Positions 47,985 to 59,709 of a stretch of DNA of 64,000 bases are shown piece after piece (position 1 is the stretch's first letter; every line of letters begins with the position of its first letter). A model generated the notes under the pieces. It ran no database searches. It saw only the letters and a list, made by a program, of their open reading frames with translations, and was not told where the DNA came from. This stretch comes from Hofstenia miamia (lineage: Eukaryota; Xenacoelomorpha; Acoela), in contig SCFE01000020.1 of NCBI GenBank assembly GCA_004352715.1, forward strand, positions 1,073,049 through 1,137,048. Reading direction: 5' to 3'. A program made the position numbers and the translations under genes.

Positions 47985-48340
47985 CCACGACCTCTGATTT
48001 TGCGCATGGCACTCCTGAATGGGCTTGGAATCTTTGCACACATCAAGAAACCATCAAAGTTCTTTGTTGCCTCCAGGGGCTCAAAACATACTAAAGTATG
48101 GAGACAATTTAAATCGTTTCCAAAAATTCGAAAATTTCTAAAAAAAACTTTTTAATCTATTCAGCAATCTCTGCCACAGCAATAAGCTTTAATAGAAATT
48201 TTCACCATTACAATAATGTATGTTCCCCAATAGATCTACCCATGCCACAAGATTTTCAAATTTGGAAAATAGGCTTGGAGAAAATTCTATTTTAATGTGA
48301 AAAACGTTTTGTCCTTTAAAATGGATGCTAGGCTGGTTAA
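47985..48340 (+). repeat. Dispersed repeat family R1, copy 2
   Basis: Same orientation and block order as 27560-27925, clearly diverged by scattered substitutions and small indels. Confidence 0.65.
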
Positions 48341-48912
48341 GTGAAATTCATGAATGCAAGTGTGTATCAAATGCATAGAAAGTATTTCATATCAGATATT
48401 TTTCTCTAAGGATGTTGTAAGCTCACTTTTATATTAATAGCTTATGGAATTTTACTTCTTTAGCTAGGGCTACATGGCATACATAGAATTAATGCCCTTA
48501 CAAATTTCTTTAAAATTTGAAAATCAGAAACATAATGTGAGGACCAGATTTCTTCCATCAAAGTAAAAATTTTACAACACTGGCTTTTTCTCACCAGCAC
48601 ATGTTGTGTTGTGTGTACAACAAAGTTTAAACTTCAATACAGCACAATACAACGTGTTATATTATCTGTTTAACACTTGAAATATATCCGAACATTTTTC
48701 AAAAATCTTAAATGCAAACATTGGTTTCCTGAAAATGTTTTATCATTTAGTTTATAAATACTGCTGACAAAACAGAAAAATTCCTGAAAAAATATAAGCA
48801 AACACGTTGATGAAATGTACCAATCTGCAGCTAACATTTACAAAAACAATTGTTTCAAGCAAAGCTGTCTTGCCAAAAAATTGCCTAAAATTTGATAGGT
48901 CAAATTTTCTGG
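48341..48912. other. Upstream intergenic region of the intronless GPCR
   Basis: AT-rich, no coding feature recognised. Confidence 0.4.
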
Positions 48913-48940
48913 CCAATCACAAAAATGACGTTGTATATAA
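48913..48940 (+). promoter_or_regulatory. CCAAT / TGACGT / TATATAA cluster
   Basis: CCAAT at 48913-48917, a CRE-like TGACGT at 48926-48931 and TATATAA at 48934-48940, all just upstream of the receptor Met at 48972. Typical TATA spacing would start transcription at about 48965-48970, leaving almost no 5' leader. The sites are seen; their use is inferred. Confidence 0.35.
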
Positions 48941-48971
48941 TTAGTAGATCTCATAAAATTTAGAGTTAAGC

Positions 48972-49928
48972 ATGAATAGCTCCTCTAACAACTTTATATC
49001 TTACAACTATCCAGCTGGCTTTTTCCAAGACGCAATTCTTCTTGCAAATATTTTAGTTGTTGCCTCCCTTGGCATCCCAGCGAACGTTTTCATTTTGTAC
49101 ATAATCAAGTATAAACCCTTCATAAAGAGTAAGTCATCCTTAACATACATGTTTCATTTAACAGTAGCTGACTTTCTAAATTGCTTTAACTTTTTCTTCG
49201 TTAACCTACCTTTTATAATTTGGCCAGAAGAATACATAAGTAGTAAAGCTATCTTTGCATGTGGCATGTGGAATGTCATTATGTCATTCAATCTGTTCCA
49301 TACAACTTATATGATCGTTGTGATAACACTTGACCGCATGATTAACATTTTCACAATAAATCTGGCTCGAATTTGCGGAACTGCTAAAACGGCCAAATGT
49401 GTATGTAATTTAGTGGCTGTGGGCTCTATTGTTGTTGCGATTCCCTACTACCAAATAACTCAACACAAACCTAGCACTGTGCTATGGAATGGAAAACTGA
49501 TTTCTGGAGTAAATTGCTATCGTGCAGATGCTAAAGTTCTAACATTTGTTAACATTTCCTTTGGCTATTCTGTTCCGTTGCTATTTATAGCTCTTGGTAA
49601 CATGGCAATCGTGTTAAGAATACGATATCGCGCAATGCTGTCACAGAAAAAGTTTGGGAAAGCTATGAAAAATGATGATTTACGTGTAACAATTACTCTC
49701 GTTACATGCTGTATTGCAATGGTTGCTGTTTATCTTCCATTCTATTTTTTCCAAATGCGTAATTATTTATGGTCAGAAGAAAGGAATGCACGTTTCTGGG
49801 AAAGTTATTTAAATTATGTTATGTGGTACTCGGCAATGGGATTTAGAAATTTTAACTCAACGATTAACTTATTTATCTATATTACAACTAATAGAAACTT
49901 TAGAAAAGCTTGCAGCTCACTTTTCTAA
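48972..49928 (+). CDS. Intronless class A GPCR, peptide-receptor-like
   Basis: A complete 318-residue frame with seven hydrophobic segments: TM1 20-45 (GIPANVF, Asn38), TM2 56-80 (LTVADFLN, Asp67), TM3 97-125 (Cys97, LDRM at 120-123 in place of DRY), TM4 145-160, TM5 191-216 (Pro202), TM6 238-261 (YLPFYF), TM7 281-303 with N-STINLFIY, where Leu replaces the Pro of NPxxY. Cys97 and Cys182 (VNCYRAD) can make the usual disulfide. Asn2 and Asn5-7 in the short N-terminus include an NSS glycosylation site. Helix 8 is NRNFRKACSSLF with a possible palmitoylated Cys. TM4 lacks its usual Trp and TM6 lacks CWxP. The layout suits a neuropeptide or orphan receptor at the plasma membrane; the ligand cannot be named. 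No introns and no frame damage. Confidence 0.9.
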   Translation: MNSSSNNFISYNYPAGFFQDAILLANILVVASLGIPANVFILYIIKYKPFIKSKSSLTYMFHLTVADFLNCFNFFFVNLPFIIWPEEYISSKAIFACGMWNVIMSFNLFHTTYMIVVITLDRMINIFTINLARICGTAKTAKCVCNLVAVGSIVVAIPYYQITQHKPSTVLWNGKLISGVNCYRADAKVLTFVNISFGYSVPLLFIALGNMAIVLRIRYRAMLSQKKFGKAMKNDDLRVTITLVTCCIAMVAVYLPFYFFQMRNYLWSEERNARFWESYLNYVMWYSAMGFRNFNSTINLFIYITTNRNFRKACSSLF

Positions 49929-50625
49929 TGGTCCCATAGTAAGCTGTATGAATCGAAACTTCCAATTTTTATAATAGAAATATTAGTACGCATGGATAGA
50001 AGTTGTGCTATTCTTTTCTGCTACACCACATTTATAATTTTATAATCTAATTCAGAAGAATTGAATAACGTGTAATTATTTCACATTGTAATTAAAAGTA
50101 ACAACAGTTATTGCTTTTGGAACATATTTTGTACAGAAATTATGATCATATTAAAGAAGTAATTCTTTCTTTTTCATACTGAAGTAGTATAGAGGAAAGC
50201 CTAAATTCATAGATATAGTGAGTGTGAAAGTAGCAGAAAACGAACATACAGATATTTACTTTGTGTACAGTATTTAGAATACATTCAATTCTCTAATTTA
50301 TTAATTGTTTTAATAGCATGTATAAAGAAATTTGTATTTCATAGATATATTATTTTAATCAGTTATACTGAAAGAGAATCAGCAGAGTTTATAAAGTTGA
50401 TGTATTTTTGAATTGTGTACATTGTGCCTCTGAGATGTTGCCTGGCTGAAGTATTTTCAAATATTCGTTTAATGTCTAGTAAATTTGATTATGCATTTAA
50501 TATCAGTTGTTTAAAAAACAATGCATGCATCCATAAATTCCTTAAATATGCAATTTAATGAAATAGCTTATTTGAACATTAACGAATTTTGATTAAAATT
50601 TCACCTTAAATGGGTGAAACACTAC

Positions 50626-50664
<39 letters not shown>

Positions 50665-50870
50665 TGTGCAGCCTGGGCTTGTAATCACAACAATCGATCG
50701 GTGATTTCCTTATATTTAGTGTAGAAGGGAATTTTCACACAATTATTCATCTATTTATTAGTAAAGGCTATTATATGATGCATTGTTTAAACCAATTTTA
50801 ACAATAGTTACGACCCAGCGGTATAACGATGCCGAAACCGATACCGCGGATTTTGGCAATAGCAAAAAAT
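49929..50870. other. Downstream flank, non-coding
   Basis: AT-rich, with a (TA)n run at 50631-50662 and a GC-richer GATGCCGAAACCGATACCGC motif at 50829 that also occurs within the following repeat. Confidence 0.4.
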
Positions 50871-52727
50871 ACCGATCCCACAGTATCTTGCCTAAAATAT
50901 TCATCTGTATTTTATTTAAATGTATGTGCATTGAATGCTATTTCGCGATTCAATATTTGCCCTATGAAAACTTTCAATAGTTCTGTACTAAGTCTAGAAT
51001 ATAGTACGTTGGAAAATTCAGGAAATTTCTTAAGAAGAAATTATTAATCATGCAGATACAATTATATGGCTGATTAGTGGACAAAATTTTAAATTTCTTT
51101 GTAACGCTATAGTCACGATTAAGAAATTTAAAATCATTTTCGTTTATGGGTCAAGCTCGAAAGATCCATTGCAGTTTTAATAAACTGATGATATGTAACA
51201 TTTATGTAAGGTTGCCCTTGCTTCTTGCATTTTGATGTTAAACATGCTTTTATGGTGCAGTTAAAAATTCTATTATCTTTGTCAGACCCAAATTTTCAAT
51301 AAAATTCATGCACATTTCTAGCCACTCCATCTATCATAAGTCAAAGTCAAAATTTAGAAATAAATTCCCTTTTACACAGGAACTCCGAAAAATGTCATAT
51401 GTATAATTGATATAAACATGGTATATGACTACTTCCAAAAATATATGTTATTTTTGTCTTTAATTTTAACTTTGTACTGATGAAGTAAATATCTGAAAAA
51501 TTTAGATCCAACAATTGCAAATTTCAAAAGAATATGGAAAAAAGGGTTCTTATGTAAAAAAATGTCAATTTTATAAGGTGAAAGTTTGAATTTTTAGGTA
51601 AAAAACAAGCTAGAAATTACTGTAGATCCTCGTGTATAAGCCGCCATCATGGAGAAGCTGCCCCCAAACTTTGAAGGCTGTTTTTAGGTTAAAAGTATGC
51701 AGCATGTATAAGCGCATCTGCCATGCCACAGTAATTTTGTTCCCTTCACACATGTTATCCATTCATATAACAAACAAAATTTAACCACAATTATCAAATC
51801 AGCATGAGACATTCCAAAATATACCTTAACTCCTAACTTAGTGAGATGTTTACAGATATTCTTTTTAAAGTCGAGGAATTATAGTTATGGTACTTCATAC
51901 GAATGCATCTAATATTAATTTGAGTTGTTTTAGGTAGAAAGTCCCTGCCACTATTATTTTGAAATTAATGTTTTTTATATGTATAATTGGATAGTCATAC
52001 CGATGCCGAACCGAAACCGTGGAATTTTGAGTGATACAGAACCGAACCTTCTTATTAAGGTCTAATGAAAAATGACTATCCACAAGAATTAATTAACAAA
52101 TTGATAAATGCTAAATTCAAATACAATAAAAATAAGCAACGAAGTGAAAAAGAAAAAACAAAGATATTTTGGACGTTACCTTATATCAATAAGAATGCCA
52201 TAACATTTAAGAAACAACTAAAAATGTTAAAGATCTATTAGCATCAAAAATTTGTCCAATAATAACATCGATTAAAACACAAGATATTTTGACAAACAAA
52301 GATAAAGTACCCATTGATTTGTCATCTGAACTCGTTTATATTTACAACTGTGATGAATGCAATTATTCATTCATCAGCGATACCAGACGACATTTAAGCA
52401 CGAGAATAGAGAACATATTCGTGGTCATCTTAATTCAAAAATATTTTTACATGTACACCCACCAAAAAGAAATAATTTTAAAATAATCATTAAACATCAA
52501 GAAACAAAAATAGCGGAAAATAATGCAATTAAATACTTTGAAAGACCTTTAATGAACAAACAAAAAAACATTAGCAAACCCAGTAAATATATTTTGAAAA
52601 AGAAGGAAAAAACAGAGGTTAATTATTAATTATCTTGAAAATTACAAATTAGAATGTCTAAACGAGTTGATAATAAAAGATTTTATACTCATTATTCAAA
52701 CATATTTAGTCTTAAGAATCTTTCATG

Positions 52728-52768
<41 letters not shown>
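50871..52768 (+). mobile_element. Penelope-like family 2, copy B
   Basis: Repeats copy A (34029-35846) with scattered changes. Coding remnants are better kept: NDYPQELINKLINAKFKYNK, FWTLPYINKNAITFKKQLK, DKVPIDLSSELVYIYNCDEC, SFISDTRRHL, and in the next frame GHLNSKIFLHVHPP, KIAENNAIKYF. The VYIYNCDEC..SFIS.TRRHL block is a GIY-YIG nuclease in which the usual YVGET glycine is changed. One frameshift lies at about 52420. The decayed hammerhead region has TAAAC in place of GAAAC. It ends in a (TA)n run at 52731-52768. Confidence 0.75.
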
Positions 52769-52771
<3 letters not shown>

Positions 52772-55419
52772 TTCTAATCTAGAATCATATTTATGAAGAC
52801 ACAGTTATAGTTTGAGAATTTGACATATTTTAACTAGCATGGAAAATTAGCCAATTTACCAAAATCTAGAATAAAATTCATTCGCAAAATTTTTTTCTAA
52901 AAAAATTCAAAACAATGTGGCCAAAAACTATTTTATAATGAACAATTCCAAAGGAAAGCTAAATGTCATTGTACAGTATGCCATTGAAGGTTTGAGCTGT
53001 AAATTTGAATATTACATAATGTAGATATATTTATTAAAAGATAGAGTTTTCCGTTTTTAACAAATTATATTTTCCCTGCAACGAATTTTCGAACTATGGA
53101 CATTTGCCCTTGTTATCAAGCTTAAAAAATAATAATAAACATTCTATTTTCTGAATTAATGATTTAAATAGATTTATATTGAAAAAACGGGAAGCGAGTT
53201 CACTGGGCTTTGAATGTTTGTAAGAAAGATGCTGAATATACACGAAATATTTCCAAAAGAAAGTTAAATTTTGACATTTTGATTCAAACCTTCAACTACT
53301 TATTGCATGTAACTAAAAGAGGCTGAAATTGTTAGGATGGTTACATCCCTTTTAAGCACTTTTTTCAATTTTAAAGATATTTCTGTAAAAATGTTTTTTA
53401 AAGGGTTGGGCGAGGTAAATTCATCAATGAAAAAAATATTCAAAAATCACTAATTAGCATAATTATCCAATTTGGCGAATACTAATTAGCCCATAATCGC
53501 TTAGCATTGCAAACATCAAATCTCAATAGCGAATTATCCCAATTCAGTAAACTGTTTATAAAAGGCTTACAACGTCATCTACTGCCTGATACTTCACTTT
53601 TCCAAAAATAGTTTTTTTAAAAAATTTGCCGTTCAAGTTTAAAATTTGAATTATTCAAACTTTTTAGCAGAAATCTGTGATTTTTTCATTAACAATTCAA
53701 AATATCGAGAAATGAAGAAAGTCCGGCACTAGATAATACTATAAAGAGTAAAAATACCAAGTTTCAACATTCTGCAATTTAAACTCACAAAGTTACAATG
53801 ACACAAACATCAACAGCACCTTGCAAATTGTCAAAACGAGAAAATTCACTTTAAAAGTGTCAGTCTATTTACATTTTTCCTAGTACAAGCTGATATAGAG
53901 GGTCTAAAAAACATACAATAAAAGACAAAATTCCTAATACTAGTTTATAATGAATAATTTATGAAATTTGAAGTTGAAACACATTGCTGAGGGGTACATT
54001 TATGAACAACACAACTTTAAATGCATTTTACATGATTAAATCAATATTTACTCAAAATTAAAGAGTTTTGAAAAATGAATTATAAAGGGATTTAACCATT
54101 GTAAGGCAATATTCAAAATGTATACTTTTTGAAGATTAAGATTATCTCTAGAATTTATTTCATTAAGATCTGCATTGACAACAAATTTTACCATCGTTTA
54201 CTTCTTTCAAAATTCCAAAAACCAGACATTTTCCAAGAAAAATTTACAATAGCTTAGAGAAAATTTTTTGCAAGATAACCTTATTAACAAAAGAAGAATT
54301 AGATAAAACAGATATTGAATTAAGAATTGTTAGAAGAAAGCTGTGAAATGTTTACTGATGATTTTTCTTTGGCGAGGCGTGTACAAAATGTTTTTAAAGA
54401 AGGAAGGTTTATAAGTAGTAGACTTAAAAAATAAGGAGAAAAATTACAATGTTTAGCTCTAAAACAAGATTCCCCTTTTTCAGGAAAATAACTATAATAA
54501 ATAATAAATTTTTTGGGAAAGTTTACATAAATTTCAATTCTCATATTTAACATTTAATACATATTAGAGTTTATATAATGCTTTACTCCAATGCTATTAA
54601 AGATCCTGTAAATGAAAAACCAATCAATTAAATTCATTTACAAATTTAGAATTTGTAATTAATGAATTCGAAATATCAAATTTAAAATTCGACACGATAT
54701 GCATATGAAAATTTAACAAGTTAAAGAAATTAGTAAATTTTTCAAGAGGCAAGACTATAGAGAATGCACTTTTATTCAGTCACGAGTCTATTTTGTCTGA
54801 ACTTAAAAGTTTATAGATATTGGGAAATACTGTCAGTCATAATGAATAAAGCTACTCCAATATTTTAAAAAGAAATAAATTAAATTGAACAAGCAGCTAT
54901 TATATTAAATGTTCAAGCAGAAACTTAGTGAATAAAGAAGAAATAACAAGCACTGATATTTCAAATGTTACTCAAGATATTCTTAAAGAAATTAAGTGTT
55001 TAAAAAATTACATGAGTGCATGTTCTGTGCAAAAAAAATCACATATACAAATTGTCCAAATAAGAACATAAATGTTTAAATTGCAGCACGTCATACCCTG
55101 AGAAATGTAATCATTGTACTTTTTCAAAAGATTGTTCTATTTATATATTTAGTTGAAAGTTGTAGAGGGCTGATTGTCACTGACCCCAGGAAACCATACC
55201 AGCAAATCTAGACAGGCAGATTTGTCAGGGATTAATGCCACCGCACAATTTGAGTCTAATCAATGAATGCTGACTAAGACCTGAGGTGAAGTCATGGGAG
55301 TCTCAGTGGATTGAGTGGGAGATCTGTGTGTTGACTTCCATTGAGGTAGTTCTGCTTTCCACTTCATTGTCTAAAGGCATAGATAAAATATTAATTAAAC
55401 AGTCTTGTAAATTAGCAAT
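52769..55419. other. Non-coding
   Basis: AT-rich, nothing recognised. The minus-strand frame 54320-54553 shows no motif. An LTR of the gypsy element could lie between about 54600 and 55400 but was not identified. Confidence 0.4.
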
Positions 55420-55843
55420 ATGACTAGGACTAGGTTGTGTTCAAGTTGGAATTTTAGGTTTTGAAATTTTTGAATTTTTAGGTTGCTTGATTTTTACAGT
55501 TTCATCAAATTTAGTAAGACCATTGTTGTCATTTTGTAAGATGATAGGCTTTTTGAATTTGTTTATTCTAGCACCTTTTGCCAATGTTCATTTAAGGTTT
55601 TGGAAGTTAACCTCTTTACCAGAACTAAGAATGTAATGATTGTGGAGTAATATCTTTTCAATCGTGAATGGACCAAGCCAATTGTTTGCTAGTTTTTAAA
55701 CTTGATTTTAATTTGTAATTACTCCAGGATGAAAGTGTCACTGATTTTGTGTGGTTTTTGATATAAGAAACAGTTGTAATTGCAATGTTGATAAATAGCG
55801 ATTTCTCACTGTTAGCACAAATTATTTCATGTATGTGATGCAT
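55420..55843 (-). pseudogene. Ty3/gypsy integrase C-terminus (GPY/F module)
   Basis: Minus-strand codons read KLANNWLGPFTIEKI, HNHYILSSGKEVNFQ and NLK with a stop at 55588, the GPY/F module at the end of chromovirus/gypsy integrases (W-GPF, y-L, G..v....LK). The frame before it (VTLSSWSNYKLKSSLKTSKQ at 55658-55720) is offset by one, so the gene is broken. The rest of pol is absent or replaced by the LINE at 56020-57950. Flanking LTRs were not found. Confidence 0.6.
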
Positions 55844-56019
55844 TTTTTGATAAGAATTTTGCTTTTACTTATGATTCCATTATTTAATAATTCAGTAGTA
55901 GTGTGAAAATATTTGTCCTGGATGGATATGGAGGTACTCCGTTACAGTGTTGACAAATTACTTATAAAAGTGGTGTTGATTTCATCTCACCATTGTTAAA
56001 GATTCATGAGTTGCTTTCC

Positions 56020-57950
56020 AGCAGTCTACTGATGTTTTGAACTTAGATGTGTTGAACAGAAATAAGAGTCATATGCAACACCTGCATCTTATCGAAAATA
56101 ACAATGGTGGAATATTAACTAAACCCAAGGATATTGCTAATGCATTCAATGATCAATTCATTAACCTAGGCAAATACTTGGGACCTTCGGTGCCACTTAC
56201 ACTTGAAAAATCTTACTAAAACTTTCTCAAAATTATTTTTCATTCAGATTTGTGACGAAGTCTTTCAAGCAATAAATAAGCTAAAAGTTAAAAAATCAAG
56301 CGGACCTTAGTAGTCCTTTATGCCATATCATTAATCACTGTATAAAACTTAATACATTCCATCAAATTTAAAATTAGTTAATGTTACTCCCATATATAAA
56401 AGAAAACCCGTAAAATGTTTCAATCATCTCGCATTTTGCAAAAACCTTCGAAAAATTAATATTTGACCAAATAAACACTTATCTACATCACGAATAAATT
56501 CTTTGGAATACTCAATTTGGCTTTCGCAAAGCTCACTCCACCTCTGATGCTTTACTTTACGCTAATGAAAATTGGAGATCATACCTCGATCATAACAATC
56601 TTGTCACAATTGCGTCTATCGATTTGTCCAAAGCATTTGATTCCATTGATCACTATATTATTCTTAAAAAATTAGAATCCATTGGTTTCAACTCTAATAG
56701 TATAAATTTAGTAAGGTGCTACTTAAGTGATCGTTTTCAAAGAGTTAAGGTAAATGGTATATTTTTTAACTGGGGTAAAACTTACAAAAGCATCCCACGA
56801 GGTACTATTTTAGGGCCTCTATTTTTCGCATTGTATATAAACGATTTAAATGGAAATTTAAGCAATGATTGTGGAATTGAGCATTATGTTGACAACACGT
56901 GTATTAACATGATAATCAAATAGAAACATCAATTAGTAAGTTAAACATCAATCTTTCTCAACTGCTAAAATATTTTAATATGCACCATTTAACTGTAAAT
57001 CCCTCTAAAACAGAATTCTGTGTTATGTCTCCTTTTCACAAAGATAACCAATCACACATTTTAAATTTTTCGGGGTCAAAACTTACTCAAGTCGAATCGT
57101 TCAAATATCTTGGAGTAACAATCGATAATAAATTGAACTATTCAAATCACATACACATTGTACATGTATTACGCAAAATGGCAATGGGAATTAAAACTAT
57201 TTCACATGTAGGCAATTTTGTAAATTCCAAAATGAAATCGATGTTGGTTAACTCTCTAGTATTAAGTCATTATAGATACTGCAGTGTTTTATTTAATGAC
57301 ATGAACCACTCATTAATAAATAAAATCGACTGACAAATTATATGGGCAGCAAATATTCATAGTGATAATTACTCGACTGGGAGCGACAAAAGTTCATATT
57401 CTAATCATGACGATGCTTCATATTTCATAAGATACTTTTCATTAATAAAATTTTGGGATATTTTAAATCAGCGCTTACCTTACAGTAAACTACAATTTCC
57501 ATTATATGCGCATTCAACTTATAATTCGAGGACTTCTAAATTCAGAAAAGTGAAGTTTAAAAAATATTTTTTTGAAAATTAATTTTTAAACTCAACAATT
57601 GAACTATGGAATAACTTACCAATTGAAATAAACTTACCAATTGAAATAAAATGAATCAAAAGTCGCAGGAAATGTAAGTCAAATCAATGACTAGCTCCGT
57701 AAGCAACATATCCCTAAAAGCGGTTCTATGCCATGGAAAGGATTTCAGTTTTCAAAAAATATCATTAGTTAAAATTAGCAATAAGCTGGGTAAACTCTAA
57801 ATTCTGCATCCATGTTTTGGTTGTTGTGTTTTATTGTTTATGTACTTCAAGTTATTATTGACGCATTAAGTGTAGTATTAGCAGATTTTTTTGAGGTGTT
57901 TAGTTATGCCAATGTACTACAGTTAGTAAGGAATTCTATTCTATTCTATG
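56020..57950 (+). mobile_element. CR1/Jockey-type LINE, decayed reverse transcriptase
   Basis: Plus-strand frames in order: FNDQFINLGKYLG; FQAINKLKVKKSSGP; VNVTPIYK; FGFRKAHSTSDAL; SIDLSKAFDSIDHYIILKKL; YLSDRFQRVKVNG; IPRGTILGPLFFALYINDLN; YVDNT, where the RT active site YADD has become YVDN; VNPSKTEFCVMSP; FKYLGVTIDNKLNY; and a late TIELWNNLPIEI. The order matches a non-LTR reverse transcriptase from finger to thumb and the C-terminal tail. Frameshifts, stops and the lost catalytic Asp make it dead. The 3' end carries ATTCTATTCTATTCTATG at about 57932, the short tandem repeat typical of CR1 tails. It has inserted between parts of a minus-strand gypsy element. Confidence 0.8.
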
Positions 57951-58191
57951 TGAATGAATTTCTTTCAATATTAGTGGTCTCATGATGTTAGCAGCATTGA
58001 TTGATCAGTTTTCACCAGAGTATAGCAGTTGTTTCACTTTTCTCTAAAGCTGTTCTGATTATTGTCAGTTAATTGGTTTGATGGTAATGAATTTGTCACT
58101 CTTGTTCAGAATTGCAGTGATGCTTAAACCCTTTCAAACTGTACAGATATTTTGAGCTTTGATTTTAGTGTTCTTTGTTTTCTTTTTTTAC

Positions 58192-59709
58192 TCAAGAGTT
58201 GTTCTCAAGACTGAGTTGTATGTTGATGCATTTACTGATTAGAGTGGGTAACAGATCTTTGGGTGAAATGCCAGCATGAATAAATGAGTATAGACCTTGT
58301 TTATAGTATCTACTTTCTTCAACTGATAGTTTTAAGAAACAATTTACTTTTAAGATGTAAACAGTTGTATATTCATCATCTTTCATTATTGAAAAGTTTG
58401 TGTACAGTTTTTATGAGCAAATCATAATGAGTTTTATTGGTAGCATCAAAACTCATACATACACTGAGAGCTTTGTCTTTGAGATAAAGTGGTAGTTGGA
58501 CACATCCGTTTTCCTTTGTGCCATGTTGCTTTGCATTATTCATTCTGAAAATTATTAGCAATTCAGCAAGTTTGAAAGGCACCACGTACTTTTCTTTTGA
58601 AGTACTGTGGCATTTCTGGTAGTTTGATATCAATTGTCATTGATGTGTTATTTTTTGAAAAGCTATTGTGGTGTAACATTATCACTAATTTGAGGGATTT
58701 GATGCATTCACAGTGGTGTAAAGTGTGGAAAATTTTTATCTAGGTTTTTGAACTGATGAAGGGAGAGGTGACAAGTTTCTCTGAGTGGGAGTTGCATTAT
58801 TTTGTAAGAGAGTCTGGAGATTCTGGATCTTAGCATCAGTGTAGCTTTTTAGTTCATTCATTTGGTGTGAGAGATGTGATTGTACATGAATTGCATTAGA
58901 GAATCATGTAGCTAGTCTACTTTCCATGTCATTGAGAGCTTTGTTGCTGCTGTGTCTGTGGGAAATATGACATTACCGAGCTAAAATATTTTCCATTTTC
59001 TCTAACTTTTCAGAGAGTTCCATGGTCATTGAGATAAGTTGTTCTTTCATTTTAGATTTTAGTTTTGATAGTAACAGTGGTATATTGGTAGAAATTACCA
59101 TATAAACAATTCTAAGTATGAGAAAATAAGCAATGGTAACACAAAGGACAGTTTTTGAGTACCATAAATTAGATAGGCATAGGTTAATTCCAAAGCAGAA
59201 GAAAGAATTAGTGTATGACAGCATAAGGCAAACGAATTGTTGGAGTTTAATAGAAAAATATACCAGGGATTCCAGTTATTTCTGACATTTGGAAATGAAA
59301 TAAACCATTAGTAGCAAATTTGTAAAAGTAACCATTGTCTTTGTTAGAGAAATAGTTTGTACAGATTTCTTCTTTGTAAAAGAAATAGTTAAGACACATT
59401 TGTGCTATCAATTCAAACTTTAGATAAGCAATAGTTAAAAAAAGTAACAACAAATATCTTCCTTGTTTTCTGTTAATAATCTGTAGTCAGAAAACAAATA
59501 CAGAAATAGTTTAGACAGTTTTCTCTGTAGTATTCTTTTAACATTCCTGGGTTACCATCTAGCATTGATTGAATTAGTTTGATTTGGTAGTGCAAGTAAG
59601 CAAAGCAATGCCTATTGTAGATACCAGCAAATACTGTAAACAACATTTGGCAAAGAAAAGCACTAAGAGTTCCATAATAGCAGCAGCTGTTTAATATAGA
59701 GATCACCAC
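58192..59709 (-). pseudogene. Retrotransposon gag-like region, gypsy type
   Basis: Minus-strand frames: 59709-59473 and 59453-59247 (hydrophobic), 59224-58973 (KLKSKMKEQLISMTMELSEK, coiled-coil-like), then a stretch with MESRLAT and MNELKSYTDAKIQNLQTLL, then IDIKLPEMPQYF, then at 58633-58376 LPLYLKDKALSVCMSF and HYDLLIKTVHKLFNNER, and at 58386-58192 YYKQGLYSFIHAG. LP-x-yL-kdkAl...m followed by YdlL...L...F matches gypsy capsid-type gag. The stops between frames show decay. No zinc knuckle was seen. It lies upstream, on the same strand, of the integrase remnant, with the LINE in between. The hydrophobic 5' part may be unrelated. Confidence 0.5.
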
